Source: Bugula neritina (lineage: Eukaryota; Bryozoa; Gymnolaemata; Cheilostomatida; Bugulidae). From it: a stretch of DNA of 25,341 bases. Below the pieces are notes generated by a model, which saw only the letters and a list, made by a program, of their open reading frames with translations, was not told the origin of the DNA and did no database searches. Location: positions 1-25,341 of the forward strand of contig CAXIUT010000182.1 of NCBI GenBank assembly GCA_964035545.1. Reading direction: 5' to 3'. Made by a program: the position numbers and the translations under genes. Below, in pieces: positions 10,557-19,441 of the stretch (position 1 is its first letter; each line of letters begins with the position of its first letter).

Positions 10557-12619
10557 GGATGGAAAAGTGTTTGAGGAGAGATTGTATCTCAAGTCGACAG
10601 AAGTTAGCACTACAACATTGGGATGATAATTTTTATGAGGCAATCTCGGTCCTCCTCCATAGAATTTATTTAAAAAATACCAAACTTCAGGAGATATTTT
10701 TTTATGCGATACACTCATATTCTAGACTATTTATTAATTGGAGATTGGTCCAGGTCGAGGGTGTCCAAATATTTTATATCCTTTCTTGTTTTATTTATAA
10801 ACAAAGCTTTTCCATTGCGACAACCAGTTTCTATTGATGTAGACCCACTATTTTTTATGGGAGAGTTTATCTGCAAAACTAGCCATTTATTTTTCTGACA
10901 TTTTGATATCATTTAAGCTGGTTAATTTGAGTTGACATTATTAGCACTGATCTTTATCCGACTGTATTGCTATTTGTCTTCCTCCAAATATTTATAGTAG
11001 ATATTTATATATTTCTATTGGTATTTTATGAGGTCCATTGGCTACTTTTGATTGACTGGGTTTTAATCTTCCATGGGAACAGACGAAGGGATTCACTAAC
11101 GGTGGTATCTAGCAGTGCTATTTGAGATAGATATTCCAAAAATCAGGTAAAGGCATGATTGGATTCACATTCACCTCTAGACAACTCATGATGTTGCGAT
11201 ATAGAGGTTGATTTTTAGGTTATGACCTTCTTCTAAACAATGCTATCTTTATATTTGATTTTGGCTTCTCCTTCTATTGAATACTCTAGTCACTAATACT
11301 CAGTTCTTTATTGCTTGCAAGGATGTGAGTAAAAAACCTTTTGTCTTTGCGACTGATACAGCCCAGATATTCGAATATAGTGTTTGTTGTTGGTTTTTTA
11401 TTATCTTTAATGTACTATCTTGTGTATTTGGACAGGTCTATTTGGTCAGGAAGGTCTATATTCAATCCGTTTATTTATTATCCAAATTAGAGGATGAGGT
11501 TGTTGGGCAGATTGACATAGTTTTTATATTGGCTTATTTTTGAATCACATTTCTAACATATAATTTTACCTTGTTCAAGCGACTGCACTTTGAGTTGGTG
11601 GCTATTTCTCCAGTTAAGAGCCTATTCAATCAAACCCTATAAGGCTCCTTTATAATTAGACTATTGAAAGAATTTGTTGTCATAACTCACTTTCAAACAC
11701 TCAAAACGATTTATAGTAGTCGACTACTGATGGCAATTGCTGCATATTTGCTACAAGACGCATTACCCTCCAAATATCTATTTGACGATATTGTAGTTTT
11801 TTGTTTTAGTTGACTTCCATTCGTCATATTCTCCATGGATGAGAGTAGAAGCAGGACAGGGCAGTTCTTAGAAATGGAATTACTCGAATAGTATTTTAAG
11901 CAAGTAGTAGAGGACTCTTTGGGGTGTTTTTAATGCATATTATTTAAAACTTTAATCTTGTCTTATCAACTACTCTTATAGCCTACTTGTGTTGTATATT
12001 CGATATCTACCTGACCAAATTGTGCCGATTGTTTATATGAGATGCTTTACCAGAAGGTCATCTATTTTTTAGAGGTCTGCGACTTGGGATATTTCAGCTA
12101 TCGTTGGGACGTAGGCTAGGAGTTGGAGGACTGAGTTGAGGTAGCCGGTTACTCCGTTGTTTTTTAGTCCGCAGAGTCCTCTTTTTTATTTTGAAAGGAT
12201 GGAGGGTACTAATAATTAGCTCCAAAGATGACTGATTCTGTTTGCATGGGCAGCAGCAGATGTTGTCTGATCCAGTAGGTATTTATTTTTTTGATCTTTT
12301 GTTTTTCTCATTGATAATCCTCAGTTAATGATTGTTTACTCGGTGTCGTCATGTACTTATTTTTGACAAATAGTGCAAAATATCTACAGTGTCTAGCAGT
12401 GTATCATCACTCGATGTGCTGTTTCTAATTCTATGCTGGGTATGGGGGGTACTTTAGCCATATGAGATGAGCTACTCTTTGGTGAGTTGCTTTTTAGCTT
12501 GAAGCAGCCATCCTGAGTAGAGTTTCGGATACGTAGAGACAGATCCAAGTGATTTTGTTGAGATTCGGGTTGAGGAAAGTGGGCTCGTTGTTATATATAT
12601 GTATGTGCTCACAAGTCAT
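10554..12619 (-). CDS. Ubiquitin-specific-protease homologue: ZnF-UBP, USP core without catalytic Cys, C-terminal DUSP
   Basis: A single TGA-free ORF runs 12311-10554 (585 residues). It has the Cys-box region GLCGLKNNGVTGYLNSVLQL, then FGGECVLEQ, CxxC pairs ICSNC and ICEKC (the USP fingers), LPNNLILEF, FEYLGCISRKDKRFFTHILA where a His box belongs, CSHGRLKPSQSK, CEEC, and a DUSP domain (WVYINRNWLSQWKSFVY, HPRPGPISNEEI, VWYFLNKFYGGGP). The nucleophile position is GGC (12144-12146), Gly instead of Cys, so the protein is probably a non-catalytic ubiquitin reader. The 5' part to the ATG at 12619 encodes a ZnF-UBP-like module (MTCEH, WICLYDGC, HCETLEIFCTICQKEVHDDT). Joining it needs two 20-nt introns (12513-12532, 12320-12339) and one extra A in each of two A runs (12286-12292, 12182-12187). 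That closes exactly at 675 residues. If those corrections are wrong, the gene starts at 12311. Confidence 0.8.
12320..12339 (-). other. 20-nt intron in the USP-like gene
   Basis: GTAAAC...CTGAG on the minus strand. It holds an in-frame TGA that would end the ZnF-UBP reading frame right after HDDTEETIIN. Confidence 0.5.
12513..12532 (-). other. 20-nt intron in the USP-like gene
   Basis: GTATCC...CTCAG on the minus strand. Removal joins ITWICLY to DGCFKL, bringing together Cys pairs expected in a ZnF-UBP finger. Confidence 0.58.
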
Positions 12620-12774
12620 TTTAAATTATATATTATTTAGAACTCCAATTATCAAATACAAATGATATATAAGATAGTGCAATCTTAGATATTAATATAT
12701 TTATTGAAGGAAGTACTTTTGTTTTTTCTTGTGACTATTTATATCTTTATAGTGATAGATGAGGGATATGAAGA

Positions 12775-12957
12775 TCAGGAGGTCTACGAGGTATAGTTTT
12801 TGCTTTTTATTTATAAATATATCAAAATAAGGAAGAGAATTGATGCTAACATCAGTCCGTATTCGATGTGTTCAGCTCCAACTGCTCCTCTAAAGTAAGC
12901 AGAAAATCCTTTGTGTTATATTTATTCGATATCTCTATCTTTTCTTTCTTCTTTCAT
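12775..12957 (-). CDS. Small single-pass membrane protein, 60 aa, unrecognised
   Basis: ATG at 12957-12955, TGA at 12777-12775. The product is a charged N-terminus (MKEERKDRDIEEIEHKGFSA), a short amphipathic stretch YFRGAVGAEHIEYG, one hydrophobic helix LMLASILFLILIYL, and a polar tail EIKSKNYTSETS. The layout fits a small tail- or signal-anchored subunit of an ER or mitochondrial membrane complex, but I do not recognise the family. Only 57 bp separate its start codon from that of the divergent coiled-coil gene at 13015, so the two probably share one very short promoter. Three of its 60 codons are TAA and one is TAG, all read as Glu. Confidence 0.62.
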
Positions 12958-13014
12958 TGTTTATTAATTATATGATAGCAGATGATTAATTTAATTTCTT
13001 ATATTTTAAATTAG

Positions 13015-14495
13015 ATGAGTAGTTAGGTAATTTCCAGCAAGATAAAATCTCAAAACAGTCGATCGCAGATGAGTTTCGAAGAGGTGTTGGATCCCAAGAA
13101 GAGGTATCAGATAGTGAACGAATCAGAGCGTGAGAAGGAAAGAAAGAAGGCTCATCGCAAAGATGAAATCAAAAAGAAACAATAAAATAAGGTACATAAG
13201 AAACATTTGATGCACTAATTGATTAAAAAACGAAAAGAGCTGTTAGAACTAGAGCAGGCAGAAGAAAGTGGGATTGTTACTGAGAATTAGGCTCAGAAGT
13301 GTGCGATAGTTAAATTGGAAAAAGATAGGATAAGGAAGCTATAAAAATAAATATAAATATAAAATGCAAACTAGCTAGCTGTAAATCGACAAAGATAGGC
13401 GTTAAAACGTTTATAGAAGTAGCAAAGATAGCTAAACTACAAGAATTAATAGGCAAAAAACCTTCGAAAAAAGCATTGTCAAAGTCAAAAGAAGTAAAGA
13501 GTCAATGCAGTGAAGTATTCTAGATCAATGGAGTACAATAAAACAGTAGATCAGAGAAATAAAAAGAAAAATAGTCAAACTCAAACTACTTATTATGTAA
13601 CTGGAATGAATAAACATGGAGTCCATAAGTAACCTCCTAACTCGTTTTCTAATCCTAACATCATCATAACAAAATAAAACTAAGAAGATAATCATGGTAG
13701 ATTTTATCTTATTTAGCAATGAGAAGAGCATAAAATTATAACAAAGCAAAATAAGAGCAGTAGAACTAGTTGAGTAAGAAGCAGGAAGATAATCGGAGGA
13801 AGGCAATCGAAAGGGGAGAGAAGGTAATGGCAGAAATGAGAAGATAACGTGAATATGATGAATACTGCAAGTAGACATAGAAGTAGCAGGTGAGATATAA
13901 TATGAAAAGGGTAGTTTGTGGCAGGTAGAATCAAAGGACGTATTGTTTGATATAATATAGAGGAGTAAAACCGATGACTCTGAGTCAAATGGAAATGAAC
14001 AAAAAGTTAAGAACTGAATAGGAGTTTTAACAAATATTTTTCAAAGGAAAAAAGATAGTCAAAAATACAAAAGTACTTAGTAAATATGCAATCACATAAA
14101 ACAAGATGAAAGAAGCAGTTGAAGTAAAGGAATAGATAAGACCAAAGCCAAGATAGCCAATTAACTATGTTTAATAATAAAGTTTGATTCCCAATGATTC
14201 TGATGGACACTATTCCTTTGAATAATAGCGACAGTGGAGTAAAGACCAATTGTAGTAGTTGCTAAAGTAGAGAGAGAACTAGTTGAAATAGAGAGAGAGC
14301 CAGTTTAAATAGAGAGAGAACCAGTTTAGATAGAGAGAGGACTAATTAAAGCCGATAATGAAGGAAACTAGTCCTAATTAGACAAAGAATAATTTGAAGA
14401 AGACTCGCGCTCCAGGTAGATAAAAATAAAACAAGGCCTAATTAGACTATTCTGATTCATAGGAGTAAGATTCTTAGGTCGTGTATGATAGGTGA
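13015..14495 (+). CDS. Coiled-coil protein, 486 aa, family not recognised
   Basis: Two exons (13015-13696 and 13717-14495) joined by a 20-nt intron give 486 residues. The protein is highly charged and predicted helical: KLEKDRIRKLEKEIEIENAN, REALKRLEKEQRELNYKNEE, then after the intron AMRRAENYNKAKEEQENELS and RRKAIERGEKVMAEMRRERE. Near the C-terminus a seven-residue Glu-rich repeat (EREN/S-Q/E-F/L-K) runs at 14265-14350. It ends in an acidic stretch, DYSDSEEEDSEVVYDR. A non-coiled patch around TYYVTGMNKHGVHKEPPNSF may be a docking region. The composition is typical of ciliary or cytoskeletal proteins, but that is inference. It is divergent from the 60-aa membrane protein and convergent with the STPGR gene (81 bp). 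Confidence 0.78.
13697..13716 (+). other. 20-nt intron in the coiled-coil gene
   Basis: GTAGAT...TTTAG. Without removal the frame meets TGA at once. With removal the codon GCA is split G|CA and the frame stays open to 14495, for a total of 1461 nt. Confidence 0.82.
14265..14350 (+). repeat. 21-nt coding repeat (EREN/S..FK heptads)
   Basis: TAGAGAGAGAACCAGTTTAG-like units recur about four times and encode seven-residue Glu/Arg-rich heptads inside the coiled coil. TAG is read as Glu in each copy. Confidence 0.8.
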
Positions 14496-14576
14496 TATTT
14501 GATATTTGATATTTGATAAGTGTGATATATTTGATATATTTGATATATTTGATATATTTATATTTATATTATTATA
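14496..14576. repeat. AT-rich simple repeat in a convergent gap
   Basis: GATATTT and GATATATTT units repeat between two convergent genes. This 81-bp gap must contain both 3' ends. Confidence 0.75.
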
Positions 14577-15835
14577 TCAGGTGTGGTGTTTGGAGTTGAA
14601 GGCTGGTAGAGTGACTTCCATGAGTTTTAGCTTTTAGTAGTGTTATTTTTGTTTTCCTAGTTTATTTTCAATGTCGTATATTTTTAAATCATACTATCCA
14701 AAGGGCACTTTGTTATGATTTCTGATGGTTGATCTGGGAGCTATGCCGAATTGGTGGATCTTTTATGGTCTACGAGCAAATGACCCTTTGCTTTTGAACT
14801 TCATATCGTCTTACTTTATCATAGTGAATCTGTTTTGCATGTATTGACCTGGACCTGGCAAACTTATCTATCTATATCATAGATTAGTACTTTTCTAGGT
14901 TAAGTAGAGACAAATCTTTAGGCTTTGGATATCGTTCCTAAAGGTTATTTTTTACCTATTTTTTATGAATCTAATATTTAGTAGTATCCAGGTCCTAACT
15001 AACTTAGTTTAGATGTCTTTCCTTCTGTATTGTCGATAGGTGCATAGTTGTAGTGCATTGATGATTTGGGGAGTTTATTTTAGACAGATTTTTAATGTTT
15101 TTCTGTTGAATATGAGCCAGGTCCAATTATATGTGAAGACGAATTATTATGTATCAATTCAGGTCTTCTACTTTTGGAGAGAAATACTGAAGTCATTTTA
15201 TCTATCTTTTTTACTATCGCATATTCTGTCTAATCGAATTTTACGACCTCATCTGGAATATCTTATTAATCTTATGGATTTTTTGACTTATTTTTGTTTA
15301 ATTTTTGATTTTTTGTTATCATTTCTTAAATAAAAGATTTAGGACTCTTACTTTTGAATACTGATAAAGCTGTACTATTATTCAATGACACAATTGGATT
15401 GTACTAGCCTGGTCCTACTTTATTTTTATTTGTTTTCTATTCCTAAAATCTAGATCCTTTACTCCAATTAGAATGGATATTACCAGGTTATTTCAATATT
15501 TATCCATACTCTCCAGGACCTAATCTACTTTGAGACATATTGTTAAGAGCAAATGAGAGTCGATTGCTGCCATAGATCCATGCATGTTATCTAGGCAGTT
15601 TCGTAGACTATTTATTTATTTTTTGATTTTTAGAATCCATTGTATTTTTCTATGTGATGATTGAAGTATAGGAGCCTGGACCGGGAGTTGATTGGATTGG
15701 GGAGTTGAATCTTTATACTTTAGAGATGAAGGTGTTTTTATTGATGGTTTGTGGCTGTTACGGGGGTGGTTTTGATAAACTTTTAGTAAATTTTTGAGAT
15801 AAAGTAGGGGGAGGCTACTGAAGATTGATTTTCAT
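14577..15835 (-). CDS. STPGR/SHIPPO-repeat protein (ODF3/CIMAP-like), ciliary microtubule associated
   Basis: The gene encodes 411 residues once a 23-nt intron (14868-14890) is removed; ATG at 15835-15833, TGA at 14579-14577. It carries repeated Pro-Gly motifs typical of sperm-tail PG-rich repeat proteins: STPGPGSY, LGPGEYGE, VGPGEYNP, IGPGSYST, LGPGYYEI and LPGPGQYM. Each is followed by blocks such as FISKVERFNSPIQ, SFARRPEK and GTISKAERF. In other species such proteins bind the axonemal or cortical microtubule lattice, some as inner-lumen proteins. In VGPGEY and at other sites TAG supplies the Glu found in the family consensus. The protein starts MKINLQEPPPTLSQKF with a Pro-rich leader. It is divergent from the coiled-coil gene at 16064 (228-bp gap). 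Confidence 0.89.
14868..14890 (-). other. 23-nt intron in the STPGR gene
   Basis: GTACTA...GATAG on the minus strand, containing an in-frame TGA. Removal joins AERFVSTEPRK to ISLPGPGQYMQN, giving an uninterrupted SHIPPO repeat. Confidence 0.85.
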
Positions 15836-16063
15836 TATTTTTATTTATTAGTTTATAAACATAAAACATCAAAACCAATAATACTATAGTAATATTAAAG
15901 TAATACTAGTCATCTACTAGATAAACCATATTTAGCCATTTAGAAAGTATTTTAAACAATTGAATACTATTTATTCATGTGTTGCTGTTTTTATGAGATA
16001 ATAGGTTGTGAGTTATCAAATACATTTTATGATATATATTTATAGAGTTATTTAACGATATAG

Positions 16064-16855
16064 ATGGCAGAAGATAAAGTTAAAAAACGAGTGCATTCTT
16101 ATAAATCTAATAAACACAAATAATAGTCAAAGGAAAATTCTCTAGTCAAAAAGAAGAAAGTCGATCGTAAAAGAGTGTTATCATCCAATATGATTCATAA
16201 GTCAACTGTCAAAAGCCAATCAGTAATAGACAAGACAAGTCAATCAGTTATAGACAAGACAAGTCAATCAGTTATAGATAAGACAAGCAAAATATCAAAA
16301 AGATAACAATCATGCTAGTAGCAATTGCATCCTCACTTCATGACTGTAGCTGATTTGATTGATACTGGAGGAGATAAGTTAGTAGAAACGCCTGTAAACC
16401 AATACCAGTAGGATTCTTACTTGAAAGTGGATGAGAGTAGTCGATAGATGGGTAAATCTCATGGCTCATATCCATTAGATGCGGTTGATAAATTCTAGCA
16501 GACAATAGGCAAGTTAAAAAGCAGACAGGACACCATGGATGTACTTAATCGGACAAAGAATACTCGGCTGGTCGATACAAGTGCCAACAGGTTGTCTTTG
16601 TCTAAGAAGTTGGACATGTATGAGGTGGAGATTAATTTTTATGTGGATAAGATATCTCAGTTGCAGAAAGAACTGCATTAAAAAAATAAATCAAACAAAG
16701 GTGATAGAAATGGATAGTTTTAGATTGTAGTTAAAAATAATAGAAAACTAATTGGAGAGAATCATCGGCTGAGAGAGGAAAAAGAACTTTTGGAAAGATA
16801 AAATTTAGCCTTGAAGAAAGTTTTGGATAAACAGTTTGATAAAACGATGCATTGA
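16064..16855 (+). CDS. Basic/coiled-coil protein with SQSVIDKT repeat, 263 aa, unrecognised
   Basis: One exon from ATG 16064 to TGA 16853-16855 gives 263 residues. The N-terminus is Lys/Ser-rich and probably disordered (MAEDKVKKRVHSYKSNKHK). It is followed by three copies of SQSVIDKT (24-nt units, 16214-16285). A middle segment HPHFMTVADLIDTGGDKLVE looks folded. The C-terminal third is a coiled coil: VEINFYVDKISQLQKELHEK, then NRKLIGENHRLREEKELLER and ENLALKKVLDKQFDKTMH, with leucine-type heptads. I know no family with this architecture. The position between STPGR and SEC63 gives no functional clue; a basal-body or cytoskeletal role is only a guess from composition. Confidence 0.77.
16214..16285 (+). 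repeat. 24-nt coding repeat (SQSVIDKT x3)
   Basis: AGTCAATCAGTTATAGACAA plus GACA, at 16214, 16238 and 16262, with only two or three base differences between copies. It is in frame. Confidence 0.93.
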
Positions 16856-16938
16856 TAGTTATTCATATCTATTTTTAGCAGTCTTTATTGGCTACTTATT
16901 GTTTATTTGTTCATTTATTTGTTTCTATTTACTTATTT

Positions 16939-17010
16939 GATTTGATTGTGATTGATTGTTATTTGATTTGATTGTGATTGATTGTTATTTGATTTGATTG
17001 TGATTGATTT
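16939..17010. repeat. 26-bp tandem repeat upstream of SEC63
   Basis: GATTTGATTGTGATTGATTG plus TTATTT begins at 16939, 16965 and 16991 (2.8 copies). It ends 17 bp before the SEC63 start codon, so it lies in the promoter or 5' UTR. Confidence 0.9.
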
Positions 17011-17026
17011 ACGTGTAATACTATAG

Positions 17027-19006
17027 ATGTCATTTTTCCAACAGGAAGGTGATGATAGCAATCTTCAATACGATGACGCAGCATTTCTTTATTTTATCGC
17101 AAGTGCCCTTTCCCTTTCAGTTCTGGGTCTGGTCATATCAATAGTAAATGATCTTTTGGGTTTAAGATTTCAGCAGTAATGGAAATTTGCCAAATCCCCT
17201 ATCTTCAAGCATAAAATAAGAAAGGTGAAATCCTAAAAAAGAAGAATGAATTTAACAAGTAGCTTCTTATTGAAGTTATTGTCACTAGCATTGGTTTTAG
17301 TTTTGTTTATGTGGGTATATAACTAATCCCAAAAAGTATAAAACAAACTCAAAGGATTTGATCCTTACTAGATATTAGAGGTAACCAAAGAGGCATCTCT
17401 GTCTCAAATTAAAAAATCCTATAGAAAGTTGGCTTTGAAATACCACCCAGATAAAAACAAGGGAAACGCATAGGCTCAAAACAAATTCATACTGATATCC
17501 AAAAGCTACTAGTGCTTTACTAATTAATAAAAGAAAGCTAATTGCTTCAAATATGGCAATCCTGATGGTGTCTAGTCATATAGAGTTGGGATTGGACTAC
17601 CTAAATTTTTTATTGACGTAGATTATCAATATTACGTTCTTCCTTTAGTTTTAGTCATCTTGCTGGTGATTGTACCTGGATTGATGATCAGATGGAACAA
17701 CAAGACTAAAACTCTCGATCAGAATGGCATATCTGTTGGCAGTTATCCTACTTTATTCAAAGTGCTACAAACTCCAGTGGATAAATATAGTTTTCCTTAC
17801 ATAATGGCTGGATATCCATAGCTTTACTAGGATTAAAACTATGGTCCGATATCAGAGTAAAACAAAATAAAATTGATGTAACTCATAAAATAGAATCCTA
17901 GGTTGTAAAAACCAGTTCTACACTAGCTATCAGATAACCAGCTATTGATCTTATGGTAGGTATTGAAATACGCATGTCACTGTGGCTAATTCAGTGTACC
18001 TGATATGAGATATCGCTTTTAGGGATATTTGAATATGACTCTTAGCGTTATTCAAATGTTTACCATCAAATAACTTGATGGAAATATCCTCTACGGCAAT
18101 GTCGATTGGAAAGTTACCTATATAGGAGTCCCCATCTTCAATACCTTCATGGAATTTCAAAGAGATTTCTTCAATAGAACCCTCATCATACCCGCCACCA
18201 ACGATAACTGGATCTATGGCCTAAGTCTATCAGAAAATACGAGAGTCACTCTCAGAAAAGCTATCAGAAATGGTGGAGTTATGAACAATTTGTACGACAG
18301 TTTGAGCAACTAGTAGAGATTGAAGATTTTATGCGAGCAGATTCCTTCTGAGGAGAGGTAGAGTGTGGAGGGGCAGTTGAGGAGTTGGCCTGTGTACCAG
18401 TTATAGATGAAGATGAAGTTAGAGGGGAAGTAGATCACTTAGATGAGCAATTTGGATTTTACAATGTTGTATTTTAAGGTGATTCAGGAGAACAAGACTC
18501 CAGGTTTCAGTTATATTCACAATGAACCTATGCCAAGAAAAGACAAAATATTTGTTTTGGGACTCGATAACCAAGAAATAGTTTTTATCAGAGCAGTACT
18601 CATATCCTAAAGTAGATTGTTTTTAGAGAGAAAGAGAATAATTATGTCTTTAAGGTTCCCTTTAGAAGTGGAAAGATAGGAGAGCATTGTATGCGAGTAT
18701 TCGTTATTCACTAGACATGTTGGAATTTGGATATCGTGAAGGAGATGAAGTTTAGAGTGAGAGAAGCCTCTGCTGAAGAAGCAGTACCTATATTGTTATT
18801 TAGAATAAGCCTGTCCAATTTCATAAGGAAGATATAAATCTCGAGAGGATGTTTAAGACCTTTTTGAGGAGTTGATCGACTTGTCGATGGATCCCGAATA
18901 AAATTAGTTGTCGGATAGTGAAGAGTAATAGAAAAAAGAAGAACCTGGTCGAATAGAAGAGTAGTCTGAGAATTAAGAAGAAGAAGAGGAACACAGTGAT
19001 GACTGA
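17027..19006 (+). CDS. SEC63: SEC63, ER translocon J-domain membrane protein
   Basis: SEC63 sits in the ER membrane with SEC61 and recruits the lumenal Hsp70 through its J domain for post-translational import. Two transmembrane segments (about residues 18-41 and 80-98) precede the J domain (about 109-175): [20 protein letters not shown], then [20 protein letters not shown] with the HPD triad, then SKSYECFTNEEKKAN and [18 protein letters not shown] third membrane segment [20 protein letters not shown] follows, then the cytosolic Brl/Sec63 domain and an acidic tail (DPEENELSDSEEEEKKEEPG to HSDD). This is the family's exact order. Two 20-nt introns (18596-18615, 18784-18803) are removed; one T must be missing from the T run at 18860-18864 to reach the acidic tail. 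The corrected length is 646 residues (yeast 663). PYEIL and SYECF use TAG as Glu at family Glu positions. Confidence 0.93.
18596..18615 (+). other. 20-nt intron 1 in SEC63
   Basis: GTACTC...AGTAG. Removal joins EIVFIRA to [20 protein letters not shown] in frame. Confidence 0.82.
18784..18803 (+). other. 20-nt intron 2 in SEC63
   Basis: GTACCT...TTTAG. Removal joins REASAEEA to [20 protein letters not shown], a SEC63-like EA..KPV segment. A longer alternative ending at 18847 would restore frame without the T correction but would delete this segment. Confidence 0.68.
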
Positions 19007-19018
19007 ATAAATAAATAA

Positions 19019-19065
<47 letters not shown>

Positions 19066-19070
19066 ATGAA

Positions 19071-19101
<31 letters not shown>

Positions 19102-19137
19102 ATGAATAAATAAATAAATAAATAAATAAATAAATAC
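19007..19137. repeat. TAAA tetranucleotide microsatellite, about 32 units
   Basis: Nearly pure (TAAA)n starting at the SEC63 stop codon, with two TGAA variants (near 19067 and 19102). On the minus strand it gives long YLFI-type open frames that are not genes. Confidence 0.95.
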
Positions 19138-19441
19138 ACATCATATCATATGAATATGAATATGAATATAAATAATGTATAATGAATAATATTGATGAAT
19201 AATAGTTAATGAATAGCATTGATAAATAGTATTGATAAATAATATTGATAGATAGGTGAAATATATAAAGAAATGGGTATTAGTTCTTATATTTATGTAC
19301 TGTTTTGATATAGGCTGTTTGAGGTATTGACTGACAATTGGTTTTGATGAGTGGAAATATCTAAAGAGATAGGTTATTTGTAATTTTATATTTATTTAGG
19401 TGTGTGAGGTGGCAGAAAGGGTGTAACTATTTCTGAAAAAA
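19007..19441. other. Gene-free gap with TAAA microsatellite
   Basis: The first 130 bp are the TAAA microsatellite. The rest (19140-19441) is AT-rich, with short GAATAT and GATAAATA runs and no ORF I would accept. It holds the SEC63 3' end and the promoter of the HMG-box gene. Confidence 0.65.

Noticed and set aside
13525-14249. Minus-strand hydrophobic ORFs
   Set aside because: They are antisense to the coiled-coil gene, whose plus-strand frame closes exactly with one intron.
15040-15333. 97-residue plus-strand ORF
   Set aside because: It lies inside the STPGR gene on the opposite strand, where PGPGxY repeats give clear coding evidence.
18711-19219. Long minus-strand ORFs with YLFI repeats over the TAAA tract
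   Set aside because: They are a by-product of the tetranucleotide repeat and overlap SEC63 on the other strand.
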